A DNA stretch of 64,000 nt from Pseudovibrio denitrificans JCM 12308 (GCF_001310815.1 NZ_BAZK01000006.1:186001-250000), one strand, 5' to 3'; counted from the first letter of the stretch, positions 1 through 9,620 are shown. Translations and numbers: made by a program. The notes: a model not told the origin generated them from the letters alone.

Positions 1-1
1 G

Positions 2-262
2 TATGATGATGACAAGCCACATTCGCACGTGATGGAAGTTGGAAGCCCGCATGCGCGGTATATGATTGTGACCCGTGTTGGCACGCGATGGTCCTTTGAA
101 GAGCGCATGGTGAACTATGATTGGGACCATGCGAGCAGAAAAGCTGCGCGTAATCAGCGTGGAGATTGGGCTGGAGCTTTGAAAACCGGCTATTTTCGTC
201 CTATTAAGCTGCCAGACTTTTTAGCACGACCACGTATTGAGGAACCCTATGAAGATTTCTGA
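2..262 (+). CDS. C-terminal end of an unidentified protein (cut by window edge)
   Basis: The reading frame is open from the left edge to a stop at 262, so only the last 86 residues are visible. They are rich in Trp, Arg and Asp, with no membrane segment, and end in an acidic EEPYEDF tail. An internal GTG at 29 could start a short protein, but the frame stays open upstream of it, so a truncated larger gene is more likely. I do not recognise the family. The next gene starts before this one ends (ATG at 249), which suggests translational coupling with the downstream hydrolase. Confidence 0.5.
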   Translation, partial: YDDDKPHSHVMEVGSPHARYMIVTRVGTRWSFEERMVNYDWDHASRKAARNQRGDWAGALKTGYFRPIKLPDFLARPRIEEPYEDF

Positions 263-800
263 GGCGGACATTCTGATTGTCCCCGGCCTGCATGGCTCCG
301 ACGCAAATCACTGGCAAAGCCGCTGGCAGGCTAAATTCTCCACTGGTCGGCGCATTGAGCAGAAAGACTGGAGTAAGCCTGATCTTGAGGAGTGGGTGAA
401 CAATGTTGTGAAGGCGGTTGAGGAAGCGACACGGCCGGTGGTGCTTGTTGCGCACTCCGCTGGTGTTGCAACCGTTGTTCATGCAGCCCCTCGCATCAAG
501 AATTGGGTGAAAGGCGCTTATTTGGTTGCACCGGCAGATGTTGATGACAGCTCCTGCGTGCCAACTGAACTACACGGCTTTGCTCCGTTCCCAACGTCCC
601 CGCTGCCATTCCATGCCAAGGTTGTTGCCAGCCGCAATGATCCTTACTGCACCTATGAGCGAGCGGAGCAGCTTGCGAAGCTGTGGAACGCGCGTTTGCA
701 GGATGCGGGTGAGAGTGGTCACATTAACTCTGAAAGCGGACAGGGGCCGTGGCCAGAAGGCATCATCTCCTTTGCGCACTTCATGAAAGAGCTCGGGTAA
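249..800 (+). CDS. RBBP9/YdeN-family serine hydrolase
   Basis: A 183-residue alpha/beta hydrolase of the RBBP9 (DUF1234) family, small cytosolic serine hydrolases of mostly unknown substrate. The family opening IVPGLHGSDANHW is at residues 10-22. The nucleophile elbow reads VAHSAG near residue 77, a variant of GHSxG. The late segments SRNDPY and ESGHINSESG hold the expected Asp and His. ATG 249 is chosen because TTGAGGAA lies 5-6 bases upstream; a TTG at 237 is the alternative. The gene overlaps the end of the upstream truncated gene by 14 bases, so the two are probably co-transcribed. Confidence 0.85.
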   Translation: MKISEADILIVPGLHGSDANHWQSRWQAKFSTGRRIEQKDWSKPDLEEWVNNVVKAVEEATRPVVLVAHSAGVATVVHAAPRIKNWVKGAYLVAPADVDDSSCVPTELHGFAPFPTSPLPFHAKVVASRNDPYCTYERAEQLAKLWNARLQDAGESGHINSESGQGPWPEGIISFAHFMKELG

Positions 801-860
801 TCCGTCTAGGTTGCTGAATGCCCTCCATCCGGTGCATGGTTTGCATGGGGAGGGCGTTTG

Positions 861-1769
861 ATGTCGCGATTTGCTCATACACCTTATGATGGCTCCAAGA
901 AACCGTTTACCGTTGGGCTTGAACCACTTGATTTGAAAGAGTGGATTGAGCCCGATGAGTTTTTGATTGCGCATTTAGATGAAAAAGAGCGGCTCATAGC
1001 TGACCCAAGCGCGTTTGTGTTTGCTGCTGAGGCAAATACGGAAACAGCTCAACGTGAGGTGGCTGAGTTGATCTCATCGCACTTGCTGGTTCAATTTCCA
1101 GAGCTTTATGCGTGTGATGCTGATGGGGCTCTGGCTTTGCAGGGAACTGATAAGAGTATTGAGTTTTCTGCTGGTGTTGAAGCTCCGCTTCTGTCGATCT
1201 CCCGATTGGTGCAGGAAGATCTGGTGCTGATGCGCAAAGGAGAGGACGGGTATCGGCTTGTGGCGGCGAGCCTGTGCTTTCCCTCCAGCTGGTCTTTGGC
1301 AGAGAAGTTCGGTGGTTCAATGACTGCCATCCATGAGGGTGTGCCGGACTTCAATGGCCACCGTATGGGGCAGATGGTTCAGCGGATCTTTGAGCGACTG
1401 GAAGCTGACAAGCCCGTCTGGCGGCTGAACTGGTCGCTCTATACAGACGGCGACCTACACCATCCTGTTTCCCGTTTGCACCGTGAGGCTTTTTCTCTGC
1501 CAGAACAGGCTCTTGAGCAGCTTTATGTGCGTGTTGAAAAGCAAACACTGCGACGGTTGCCAGAGAGCGGGGACATCCTCTTCACAATCCGCGTGCATCA
1601 CGATCCCATCAAAAATTTGCTGGAACATCCTGATGGAGATCAGTTGGCGCAGGGTCTAAAAGCGCAAGTTCTTGGGCTGAATGAGGATCAACTGGCTTAC
1701 AAAGGCATCAAAGCGCATGCTCACGTTATCGGGCAAGCGCTTGATGCTGTTGTGAAAGAAACGGCTTAG
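861..1769 (+). CDS. DUF3445 family protein (heme-dependent oxidative N-demethylase-like)
   Basis: A 302-residue member of DUF3445. A characterised relative is the alpha subunit of a heme-dependent oxidative N-demethylase acting on small amines. Visible family hallmarks are the central FPSSWSLAEKFGGSM segment followed by IHEGVPDFN, and a C-terminal RLPESGDILFTIR stretch. ATG 861 follows a GGGGAGGG site; TTG 858 is an alternative. No other subunits of a demethylase complex are adjacent, so the exact substrate is open. Its stop overlaps by 4 bases the repaired end of the convergent AraC gene. Confidence 0.82.
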   Translation: MSRFAHTPYDGSKKPFTVGLEPLDLKEWIEPDEFLIAHLDEKERLIADPSAFVFAAEANTETAQREVAELISSHLLVQFPELYACDADGALALQGTDKSIEFSAGVEAPLLSISRLVQEDLVLMRKGEDGYRLVAASLCFPSSWSLAEKFGGSMTAIHEGVPDFNGHRMGQMVQRIFERLEADKPVWRLNWSLYTDGDLHHPVSRLHREAFSLPEQALEQLYVRVEKQTLRRLPESGDILFTIRVHHDPIKNLLEHPDGDQLAQGLKAQVLGLNEDQLAYKGIKAHAHVIGQALDAVVKETA

Positions 1770-2588
1770 GCGGGTTCGGCTTCTGGCAGGTAATGGCTTG
1801 GGGTATGGCCTGTTAGTTTTTAAAGGCTTTGCTGAAATGGGCGTGGTCGAAGTAGCCGAGAGAATGTGCCAGGTCGGTCAGGCTCAGGTTCTGGCCCTGA
1901 TTAATCGCGTCAACCGCAGCAGCATACGGTATCGTTCAACCACCCACTTAGGGTTTACGCCAACGTGGCTTTGGAACAGGCGCTGGATTGTTCTTGGTTG
2001 GATGCCAGAGATCCTAGATAGGTCTGTCAGATTGTTGATTTCATCTGATTGAGCAATAAGCTCGACAAGTGCGCGGGCATCTCTTGCTTTAGACGTGAGT
2101 AGCTGTTGGAGCTTGAGCAAGTGCTCATCCATCTGTTGGGCAAAGGCCTTCGGGAGATTGGTTTCCCTCAGATCTGAGATGAGTTGTTGCTCTGGAACTT
2201 TGAGGAACGGCTCAATGCTCTCGTGGGTGTTGAGGAGCTGTGAAGGATTGTAGCGGAAGAAGTCTGCGAAGGCTCCGGGGCGAAACTTTACGCCAAAGAC
2301 GCGACCGGTCTGCTGCAGCGTATAATTAAAGACACCTGTGTTGATGCCAAAAACACCTGTCGTTTGGGTGGTGTCTATGACGATGTGTTGGGACGGGTGC
2401 GGAAGGTTGGCTTGCTCGTAAGGTGGCTTATCTCGCAGATCCCATGTGATCAGCCAGTAAAACTCGATTGCTTCCTGTAACGGCGCGGCGGGTTCGAGCC
2501 ACTCCAGATTGAAATGTTGGAGGCTGCACTGCTGGTTCAGTAGGCCGCTGATCTGGTTTGAAGTGTCATCCTGATTTGGCATGAGCAT
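1766..2588 (-). CDS. AraC-family transcriptional regulator (two frameshifts)
   Basis: An AraC regulator with an N-terminal sensing domain of about 150 residues and a C-terminal double helix-turn-helix. The first HTH is visible in LTDLSRISGIQPRTIQRLF. The uninterrupted frame ends at 1884. The second HTH (LSLTDLAHSLGYFDHAHFSK) continues in a second frame, and the last residues (LTGHTPSHYLPEAEPA) in a third. One base is therefore missing near 1919-1924 and another near 1816-1822. The repaired length is 274 residues, normal for the family. It is divergent from the DUF3224 gene at 2673, a likely target. The deletions are probably sequence errors, though real inactivation is possible. Confidence 0.8.
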
Positions 2589-2672
2589 AAAAGATAGCAG
2601 CTGTCGCGCTTTTACAAGCCCTTCGATTGAGAGCGCATTAGATCTTCGGTTCGTTCAATCGAGGAGTTGAAG

Positions 2673-3086
2673 ATGGCAAAACTCAAGTGCACCTACAAAG
2701 TTGAAGAATGGAAAGAAGAAGTTTCTGAGACACTTTCCAGTACGAGTAAGATTGCAGCTGTTCGTGCTTTTGGTCCCGTTGGAGGGGATATTGTTGGGCA
2801 GGTCAACACGTTTTATCAGTTGGCGTATGTGAATGAAAAGCTGGGCAATTATAACGGCTATACGCAGGTGTCCGGTCGGTGTGGGCCGCGTGAAGGCACG
2901 TTTCTCGTTGAGGAGACTGGTATTTTTGATGCTGAGGGTGTTCAGTCGGAAATGACTGTGGTGCCGGGTTCCGGGACGGGGGATTTTGAAGGCGTATCCG
3001 GGGCCGGCAAGTTTGTGACGTCTCATGGCAATGCAGTTGAGAGTGAGTTTGAGCTGGAGTTTGCCGAGAGGGTTGAGCAAGCCTGA
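2673..3086 (+). CDS. DUF3224 domain-containing protein
   Basis: A 137-residue protein of the DUF3224 beta-barrel (allene-oxide-cyclase-like) fold. The family features seen are an early KVEEWKEE segment, the YNGYTQVSGRCGPREGTF core and the repeated Gly-rich strands SGTGDFEGVSGAGKF near the C-terminus. The start ATG 2673 follows GAGGAG by 6 bases. No signal peptide is seen, so it is cytosolic. It lies 84 bases from a divergent AraC regulator, an arrangement typical of a regulator and its single target. Function unknown. Confidence 0.8.
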   Translation: MAKLKCTYKVEEWKEEVSETLSSTSKIAAVRAFGPVGGDIVGQVNTFYQLAYVNEKLGNYNGYTQVSGRCGPREGTFLVEETGIFDAEGVQSEMTVVPGSGTGDFEGVSGAGKFVTSHGNAVESEFELEFAERVEQA

Positions 3087-3199
3087 ACAAAGATGTGATT
3101 AGGTAAATCTCAAAAGTGCCCTTGGGTTCTCTGCGTTTTCTGCTAGGTTTTGCAGTGCACTATATATTGCATAAAGAGTGTGAGACGCAGGAACCCCAT

Positions 3200-4571
3200 A
3201 TGCCTTCATCTCGTGATCGCGAAGCAAACCGAATGACTGCCCGCATTGGTCGCTATGCCAAGGTTGGCGGCAATATGAGCGGCATTGCAGCCAAGCTTGC
3301 TGCTGGCAGGTTGTTCGGCTGGGATCAAGACCCCGCAAAGAATGCAGCTGCTATTGCCGAATCTCTCGGAGAACTTAAAGGGCCGCTGATGAAAGTGGCG
3401 CAGCTGCTTTCGACAATCCCTGATGCGGTGCCGCCAGAGTATGCAGCAGAGCTGGCTAGTTTGCAGGCGAATGCTCCGCCGATGGGCTGGGCATTCGTTA
3501 AACGACGTATGCGCGCTGAGCTTGGGCCGGGGTGGCAAGGCAAGTTCGATAAGTTTGAGAAGGAACCAGCAGCTGCGGCTTCTCTTGGTCAGGTGCACCG
3601 CGCCTTTAATCAGGACGGATCGATGCTGGCGTGCAAGCTGCAATATCCAGATATGGATAGTGCGGTAGAGGCCGATTTGAACCAGTTTGATATGCTGCTG
3701 GCGTTGCACCGGCGGTTTCGGCCAGCGATCGAGACATCCGAGATTGCGAAGGAAGTCGGCGCCCGTCTGCGCGAAGAGCTGGATTATCGACGTGAAGCAC
3801 GACACTCGAAGCTTTATGCCAATGTGTTTGCGAAAGATGCAGAGATCCAGATTCCTGAGGTGGTTGAAGATCTTTCAACGCGACGTTTGCTTTCCATGAG
3901 CTGGTTAGAGGGGCGTCCACTGCTTGCGTACAGGCAGGAGAAGCTGGAGGCCCGAAATAAGATCGCGCAGGTCATGTTCAAAGCCTGGTGGCATCCCTTT
4001 GCACATTACGGTGTGATCCATGGAGATCCTCATCTTGGCAACTACACGATCTTTGAGGATGGCAAAGAGCCTGCGGGTGTGAACCTGCTGGATTATGGAT
4101 GTGTGCGGATCTTTCCGCCTGACTTTGTTCAGGGGGTTGTTGATCTGTACCACGGGCTGCTTGAGGATGATCAGGCTCGGGTGGTTTCAGCCGTATGAGA
4201 CCTGGGGTTTTGAAGGGCTGACGAAGGAGCTCATCGAGACGCTGAACATCTGGGCAAACTTCATTTTTGGTCCATTGCTCAGTGACAGGACGCGTTCCAT
4301 TGCGGATGGCGTGTCTCCGGCGACCTATGGCCGGAAAGAAGCGTTCCGGGTGCATCAGTCTTTGAAAGAGTTGGGACCGGTAAAGATCCCTCGCTACTTC
4401 GTTTTCATGGACCGTGCAGCCATTGGGCTTGGGTCTGTGTTCCTGCATTTGCGTGCAGAGTTGAACTTTCACCAGTTGTTCAACGAGCAGATTGATGGGT
4501 TTGAACGAGATGTGCTGACTGCCCATCAAAAGCAACAACTGGACTTATGTGGTTTGACTGCTGCTGATTGA
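3200..4571 (+). CDS. ABC1/UbiB-family atypical protein kinase-like protein (one frameshift)
   Basis: A member of the ABC1/ADCK/UbiB kinase-like family, whose best known members support ubiquinone synthesis. The N-terminal KxGQ-like element reads LMKVAQLLS. The Ala-rich nucleotide loop is AAAASLGQVH, the catalytic-loop-like segment GVIHGDPHLGNYTI, and the DFG-like segment LLDYGCV. The frame closes at 4198, but the family's C-terminal part (YETWGFEGLTKELI onward) continues in the +1 frame to 4571. One extra base, probably a C, lies at 4190-4194. The repaired protein is about 456 residues. ATG 3200 has AGGA upstream. The gene stands alone, so the link to ubiquinone is family knowledge only. Confidence 0.82.
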
Positions 4572-4707
4572 AGCTCATACTTTGCCAGCTGGAATTATCC
4601 CCGACACCTCGGTTATTTCCTGAGCGGTTCTTAACGGAAGTTGCGTCACATGACATTGTGATGTTAAAGAATCGTATCAGGAAAACTACTTGTTTCGAGG
4701 GGGAATC

Positions 4708-4991
4708 ATGGCTGACGGGAGCGCGTCTGTTATGGATTATGAGGAACACGAGAAGACCTACAAGAACTTCATCAACTTCTCAAAGGTTGGCGTTCTTGCG
4801 GTTCTTACGTTCGTATTGGTTATTGCAATGGTTGGATTTGGTGGTACTGCCGGGACGGTATGGGCAAGTATCATCACAGTCGCCAATGTGATTGCAGCAG
4901 GTGTTGGTATGGCATCTGGCGACAGAGCCACGTTGTGCCAGGAATCGTCTTCCTGATTGCATGTGCGGTGACGGTTGCATTGACAATCTAG
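4708..4991 (+). CDS. aa3-type cytochrome c oxidase subunit IV (one frameshift)
   Basis: A small membrane protein matching the alphaproteobacterial bacterial-type COX subunit IV family, which stabilises the aa3 oxidase. The N-terminus MADGSASVMDYEEHEKTY is the family hallmark, followed by two hydrophobic segments from about residue 30 to 70. The uninterrupted frame ends at 4956 with a non-hydrophobic tail. After restoring one base at 4926-4928 the protein continues as HVVPGIVFLIACAVTVALTI, a third membrane helix, and ends at 4991 (94 residues). GGGGGA precedes ATG 4708. No other cox genes are near, which is usual for this subunit. Confidence 0.8.
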
Positions 4992-5020
4992 GGAAACCCT
5001 CAGGTTTCAAACGGTTTTGA

Positions 5021-5054
5021 GGATCGCAGGAGCTGTGTGCTTCTGCGATTTTTC
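5021..5054 (+). terminator. Rho-independent terminator after COX IV gene
   Basis: An inverted repeat ATCGCAGgAG / CTtCTGCGAT (5023-5032 and 5040-5049) is followed directly by a T run. It lies 30 bases after the repaired COX IV stop, which supports that stop as the real gene end. Confidence 0.7.
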
Positions 5055-5149
5055 GTTTCAACCCCGAGATTCAGCGGAGGCGCTGCCCTTTTCTGATCAT
5101 TATTGAAGGATAGGGCCTTAGTAATAGTTGTTCTGAGTTCGGGTATCTT

Positions 5150-6463
5150 ATGTCTACTGCGCAAACTGTTCGCGTACTCCTGCGCTGTTCTTTATTGCTT
5201 GCCATCTTCATTGTGGTCGCGATTGCTTCATCACCGTCTCACTCTGCCTCTTCAGATTTGGGTTTCTCTCAGATCCTGAAGGAAGAGGGTGTTGCCGTGC
5301 GTGGCAGCAATTATGAGATATTGCCGCCCGTCCTTCGGAATGGGACGCTGCTTCAATACAGCCTTCGGGTTCAGGGTAAGACCTACAAGGTGCGCGGTAC
5401 TGCGACGCTGAAAAAGCGGATTAATGAGCTTCAAGCTCTGCGCGGTATTGAGCAGATGGATACGGTTTCGCAGGCGGGCGAGGGCGTCGTAAGTGCTGTT
5501 GCCAAGCCACTGACTTTCTTAGGAAGCCTTGTCACCGATCCGAAAGAAACACTCAGTTCCACTGCTGATGGGGTTGGGTTGCTGCTGAACGGGACAGTCA
5601 ATACGATTACCGGTAACTCTGGTGCGACTGCGCCTTCTAAAGGCGGAGCCAAGAAGACTTCTGCAGTTGAAAGTGTTGCGGCCGCTGTTGTTGGACGCGA
5701 TAAAGCGCGCCGCTATATTGCCGTGGCTGCGAATGTTGACCCGTATACGACCTTTCCTCCGCTATCAGATGAGCTTGATAAAGCCGCCTGGGCTTATGCT
5801 ACTTCTAACCGCCTGACTAATCTGGCGACTGTGTTTATTCCGGGTGGTGCGGGCACTGCTGTGAGTGGCGTGCTGGCAACGACGAACTTTAGTGAAGCGT
5901 TGAAGGCGAGCCCGACGGTTGCGGATGAGAAGATGCGGGAGATGCTGGGTGAGATGGCTGTTCCGCAGCGGACCACACAGTCCTTCCTGAGTGCAACATC
6001 CATGACTCGCGGCGAAAAGATTGTGTTTGTTGCAAGCCTGAATGCGTTGAAAGGTGTTCGTGGCAAAGCTGCGTTAATTGATCAGGCGAGCCGTCGAGGC
6101 TTGTCTCAGGAAGCCGGTTATTATTATCTGATTGGCCTGATGATGATTGCTGACTACCACATTGATACGGAGCGCCTTGCTTCTGTGGAGTTGGTTGAGG
6201 GCGTTGCAATCGGGACTACGCGTACAGGACGAAAAGTTGCGTTTGTAGCAGGTGATCGAATTGGATGGAGTGTTGATCAGTCTACCACCACGCTCAACAT
6301 TGCCAGCCGTGTAAATCAGAGTAGCTCTGGAACTGGCGCAAGTGAGCTTCGCATGTTTGGACTGGTTCATCCGACGTTGAAGACAGAACTTGGGGCGTTG
6401 AACTGGGTTATCCGCGAAAAAGCGCCAGTCGCGACCTTCAAGGAAATCGACATAACCAGCTGA
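5150..6463 (+). CDS. Unidentified secreted protein, 437 residues
   Basis: I do not recognise this protein. Residues 1-33 form a signal peptide with a Leu/Ile/Val-rich core and an SHSASS cleavage region, so the product is probably periplasmic or outer-surface. The rest is rich in Ser, Thr, Ala and Gly, without Cys clusters. Two Gly/Ala/Val-rich stretches (near residues 105-150 and 220-245) are moderately hydrophobic but too polar for clear membrane helices. Codon use matches its neighbours, so recent transfer is not indicated. It sits as a single gene between COX IV and acetoacetate decarboxylase with its own spacing on both sides. Confidence 0.7.
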   Translation: MSTAQTVRVLLRCSLLLAIFIVVAIASSPSHSASSDLGFSQILKEEGVAVRGSNYEILPPVLRNGTLLQYSLRVQGKTYKVRGTATLKKRINELQALRGIEQMDTVSQAGEGVVSAVAKPLTFLGSLVTDPKETLSSTADGVGLLLNGTVNTITGNSGATAPSKGGAKKTSAVESVAAAVVGRDKARRYIAVAANVDPYTTFPPLSDELDKAAWAYATSNRLTNLATVFIPGGAGTAVSGVLATTNFSEALKASPTVADEKMREMLGEMAVPQRTTQSFLSATSMTRGEKIVFVASLNALKGVRGKAALIDQASRRGLSQEAGYYYLIGLMMIADYHIDTERLASVELVEGVAIGTTRTGRKVAFVAGDRIGWSVDQSTTTLNIASRVNQSSSGTGASELRMFGLVHPTLKTELGALNWVIREKAPVATFKEIDITS

Positions 6464-6604
6464 TTGAAAAAGTGTTTGGGGTGAGCTCTGAAAGTGCCAC
6501 CCCAAAACCCAAGGGGCAACATCCAAAATATCGGTGCTTATGGTGAGAGCGCGCTGGCTGGTGATTTGGCTGCGTATCACACCCTTTCATGATCGAGGTG
6601 GTCC

Positions 6605-7375
6605 ATGAAAATTGCCGATATTCTTGAACAGGCTTCCATGCCGATTGCTTCTCCTGCTTATCCCAAGGGGCCTTACAGGTTTATCGACCGCGAGTTCTTT
6701 GTGGTCTCCTACGAGAGTGATCCCGACGCTATTCGCGAAGCCTTACCAGAACCGCTCGAACCAGATGGTTCCAACAAGGTGATGTTTGAGGTGATCCGCA
6801 TGCCAGATTCTGCTGGCTTTGGGGATTATACTGAATCCGGCATCGTGATCCCCGCCAAGTTTGGTGACCACCCAGTCAACTTCACCCAGCAGATGTTTCT
6901 TGATGATACGCCACCGATCTTTGGTGGGCGTGAGATTTGGGGATTCCCTAAGAAACTGGGGCATCCGGAACTGAGTGTGACAGGCGCGACACTGACCGGG
7001 CATCTGGAGTTTGATGGAGTAACGATCGCTATTGCGACGATGGGCTATAAGTACCAGCACCTTCTTTACGATGTGGAGCATGGTACGCAGTGTCATCCAG
7101 ATGCGATCCTGAAGAAACTGCAGAAAACGCAGGTGAATCTGAAGCTTATTCCTGATGTTGATGGCTCATTGGCGATTGCTCAGCTGGTAGCTTATGAAGT
7201 TGCTGATGTGACTGTGAAGGGGGCTTGGTCTGGCCCTGCGAGCTTGCAGCTGTTTCACCACGCCAATGCGCCAGTTGCTGACCTACCAATGCTCAAGTCG
7301 CTGGGGGGCGTTCACTTTATCACCGATCTCACATTGCCGTATGGCCGGGTTATACATGATTACCTGAAGCCGTAG
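6605..7375 (+). CDS. adc: Acetoacetate decarboxylase
   Basis: A 256-residue enzyme that converts acetoacetate to acetone and carbon dioxide through a Schiff base on lysine. The catalytic region EIWGFPKKLGHP is present around residues 110-121, with the adjacent Lys pair at about 116-117. The family segments DGSLAIAQLV and VTVKGAWSGPA are also clear. Length is typical for Adc. The start ATG 6605 follows GAGGTGG. The next gene, an exported hydrolase, begins 10 bases after the stop, so the two probably form an operon. Acetoacetate here could come from polyhydroxybutyrate or leucine breakdown, which is inference. Confidence 0.92.
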   Translation: MKIADILEQASMPIASPAYPKGPYRFIDREFFVVSYESDPDAIREALPEPLEPDGSNKVMFEVIRMPDSAGFGDYTESGIVIPAKFGDHPVNFTQQMFLDDTPPIFGGREIWGFPKKLGHPELSVTGATLTGHLEFDGVTIAIATMGYKYQHLLYDVEHGTQCHPDAILKKLQKTQVNLKLIPDVDGSLAIAQLVAYEVADVTVKGAWSGPASLQLFHHANAPVADLPMLKSLGGVHFITDLTLPYGRVIHDYLKP

Positions 7376-7385
7376 GAGGCTGGCG

Positions 7386-8291
7386 ATGCTTGGGCTTCTG
7401 CAAAGCTGCTTCAGGATTATTGTCGGTCTGATGATGGTGGGTTTGTCGTTCTCTCAGGCTGCTGGCTTTGAGCTGAAACCCTATAAGGATGAACTCTTTG
7501 CTTATCCGCTTGTGTTGGAGCAGGGGCAGGGCGATGCGTTTTTGAGGCTCGATTACCAGATACAACGGGACTTGCGGGAGCGGGATGAAATTCCTGAGCG
7601 GCGCGTTGACGGACGGTATGTTTCCAGCAGACCGTCCTGGTATGTACGGGAACGCTCGGCAGTCTTAGCAGGCAGCAAGCGAAAGCACATTCGTGTTGGC
7701 TCTCCTGATGCCAAGACGAAACTGTTGGTGCTTTATCTGCATGGAAAGGGCGGTAACCGGAAACAGGGGAATGCGGACTGGACGTTTGGTGGGAACTTCA
7801 ATCGCCTCAAGAACCTGATGGTGCGAAACGGCGGGGTTTATTTATCGCCTGACGTGAAGCTTGAAAGTCCGAGAGGCACGCAGGAAATTCGGGAGCTGAT
7901 TGCGCAGTATCGAGAACTCGCCCCAAATGCTGCTGTGATTGTTGCCTGTGGCTCCATGGGGTCTCAGGTTTGTTATGGCTTGGCTAGTGACGCTGGTGTG
8001 GCAGGCCGTCTGTCTGGTTTGTTTTTCCTTGGAGGTGCTACAGATCGACGGCTTCTTTCAAGCGAAGCTTATGGGGCTGGTGTGCCTATCGTGTTTGGTC
8101 ACGGGAGTGCAGATCGCGTGTACAGCTGGGAAAAGCAATATGCTTTGTTTCAGGCGCTTGTATCCAAGACAAAGGGATATCCGGTGCGGTTTCGTTTGTT
8201 TGAGACAGGCTCTCACGGCACGCCGATCCGCATGATTAATTGGCGGGATGAGATCAACTGGATGCTGGGGCACAGTCTGGGGTCGAGGTAA
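7386..8291 (+). CDS. Exported alpha/beta hydrolase
   Basis: A 301-residue protein with an N-terminal signal peptide (hydrophobic residues 8-25, SQAAG cleavage region), so it is likely periplasmic. The hydrolase fold is shown by the oxyanion segment LYLHGKGGNR, the nucleophile region VACGSMGSQ, an Asp in HGSADRVY and a His in ETGSHGTP near the end. The elbow has Ser instead of the usual final Gly, so its activity needs care. It starts 10 bases after the acetoacetate decarboxylase stop, with GGAGG upstream of ATG 7386. Substrate unknown; an esterase or depolymerase role linked to ketone bodies is speculative. Confidence 0.72.
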   Translation: MLGLLQSCFRIIVGLMMVGLSFSQAAGFELKPYKDELFAYPLVLEQGQGDAFLRLDYQIQRDLRERDEIPERRVDGRYVSSRPSWYVRERSAVLAGSKRKHIRVGSPDAKTKLLVLYLHGKGGNRKQGNADWTFGGNFNRLKNLMVRNGGVYLSPDVKLESPRGTQEIRELIAQYRELAPNAAVIVACGSMGSQVCYGLASDAGVAGRLSGLFFLGGATDRRLLSSEAYGAGVPIVFGHGSADRVYSWEKQYALFQALVSKTKGYPVRFRLFETGSHGTPIRMINWRDEINWMLGHSLGSR

Positions 8292-8293
8292 TA

Positions 8294-8318
8294 AAAAAGG
8301 CCGGAAGCCCGGCCTTTG
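8294..8318 (-). terminator. Rho-independent terminator for the TPR lipoprotein gene
   Basis: Arms AAAGGCCGG (8296-8304) and CCGGCCTTT (8309-8317). Read on the minus strand the hairpin ends in a run of six T. It lies between convergent genes and may also slow plus-strand transcription. Confidence 0.8.
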
Positions 8319-8339
8319 GAAGCTCTATGTATAAAGCGC

Positions 8340-9200
8340 TTAGGCTTGCGGTACGCCAGAGGACACTGCCAGACGCTTGGCGCCTTCTTTCGCGATCTGG
8401 TTTGTCGAGGAAAGCTGCAATGCTCTGGTATAGGACTGACGTGCCTCAGTGATCTGCCCCAAAGCTTCTTCAGCGCGACCGCGGTTTGCCCATGCTGATG
8501 CGGACTTTCCGTTCAGTGCAATTGCTGCGTTGAAGTCTTTAAGGGCGGATTTTGCATCGCCGAGTGAAAGGTAGGTTACACCACGTGCGATCAGTGGTGA
8601 GTAAGCACGGGAGTTCAGGCCGACTGCGGATGAGAAGTCATTCAGCGCGGCTTCCTGCAGGCCCTGTGCCTGATAGATGAGGCCGCGGTTGTGGTAGGCC
8701 TGTGCGTCACCAGCGTTCAGACGGATAACTTCGTTGTAGTCACGCAGGGCTGACGTGTTCTGGCCGATGGAACGGTACGTGTTGCCGCGTCCGTTGAGAG
8801 CCTTCACATAATCTGGCTTGATGGACAGAGCTGCGCTGTAATCCTGAATGGCTTGTGAGGTGTTGCCTTTGCGGCGTTCCACCAGCGCGCGGTTTGCATA
8901 AGCCTGATAAGAGTTAGGACGCAATTGCAGGGACTTGTTGAAGTCCTCAGTTGCCTGATCAAGGCGTCCTGCTTTTGCATATGCGATGCCGCGCTTGTTG
9001 TAAGCGTCTGCATCGGTTGGGTTTGCGTCAACAACAGCGCTCAGACTATCGATGTTGGAGGAAGAGCCAACAGCTTTGTCGATAGGTACATTCTGATAAA
9101 CAAGGCCGGAAGAGTTGGATTGGCACGCTGCAACGCCAAGCGCGAGCAGACACGCGCAGATGCCTTTAGCCAGTTTATTGTTCACGAGAATGTGCCCCAT
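8340..9200 (-). CDS. Tetratricopeptide-repeat lipoprotein (NlpI-like)
   Basis: A 286-residue lipoprotein. The N-terminus has a signal peptide ending in the lipobox LGVAAC, so Cys26 should be lipidated. From about residue 50 to 265 there are six consecutive TPR units, each with the NKRGIAY / ANRALVE / NGRGNTY / HNRGLIY / IARGVTY / ANRGRAE type helix. TPR lipoproteins such as NlpI act as scaffolds for cell-wall enzymes. No partner is visible here. Divergent from nothing close; it ends at a strong terminator. Confidence 0.88.
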   Translation of the reverse strand: MGHILVNNKLAKGICACLLALGVAACQSNSSGLVYQNVPIDKAVGSSSNIDSLSAVVDANPTDADAYNKRGIAYAKAGRLDQATEDFNKSLQLRPNSYQAYANRALVERRKGNTSQAIQDYSAALSIKPDYVKALNGRGNTYRSIGQNTSALRDYNEVIRLNAGDAQAYHNRGLIYQAQGLQEAALNDFSSAVGLNSRAYSPLIARGVTYLSLGDAKSALKDFNAAIALNGKSASAWANRGRAEEALGQITEARQSYTRALQLSSTNQIAKEGAKRLAVSSGVPQA

Positions 9201-9395
9201 TCTTAAAGAGTCCTTGCAATGACACGGTAGCCTACACTTTAGTGTGGCAAAAAAAGGTCGAATGAACCAGCAGAAACAATAAACGGACCAACCGGCTTAC
9301 CGGTTAGTCCGTTCTGAATTCAAGCTCCGAGAAGGTCGCAGGCTGTGTCAAACATTGTTGAACCTTAGCTGTGCGATGCCCCGGATATCGCCGAA

Positions 9396-9620
9396 TTAAC
9401 GACGGCCTTTGCCGAGCAGCAGGCCTTCACGCTGTGCGCGCTTACGTGCCAGCTTGCGGGTGCGGCGGATAGCTTCAGCCTTTTCGCGAGCCTTCTTTTC
9501 AGATGGCTTTTCGTAGTGGCCACGAAGCTTCATTTCACGGAAGATGCCTTCACGCTGCATCTTTTTCTTAAGCGCTTTCAGCGCCTGATCGACGTTATTA
9601 TCGCGAACGAGAACCTGCAC
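9396..9620 (-). CDS. rpsU: 30S ribosomal protein S21
   Basis: S21 is a small-subunit protein near the anti-Shine-Dalgarno end of 16S rRNA. The 74-residue product begins [20 protein letters not shown] and ends in an Arg/Lys-rich tail typical of alphaproteobacterial S21. The start is GTG at 9620, preceded by AAGGA seven bases upstream. The frame stays open another 32 codons upstream, but that stretch is not S21-like. The gene is monocistronic here. The leader upstream holds a perfect, apparently unused Shine-Dalgarno sequence (see findings). Confidence 0.93.
   Translation of the reverse strand: MQVLVRDNNVDQALKALKKKMQREGIFREMKLRGHYEKPSEKKAREKAEAIRRTRKLARKRAQREGLLLGKGRR

Noticed and set aside
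1798..2052. 84-codon frame antisense to the AraC gene
   Set aside because: It is a shadow of the AraC coding strand. The AraC frames account for the same bases with clear HTH motifs.
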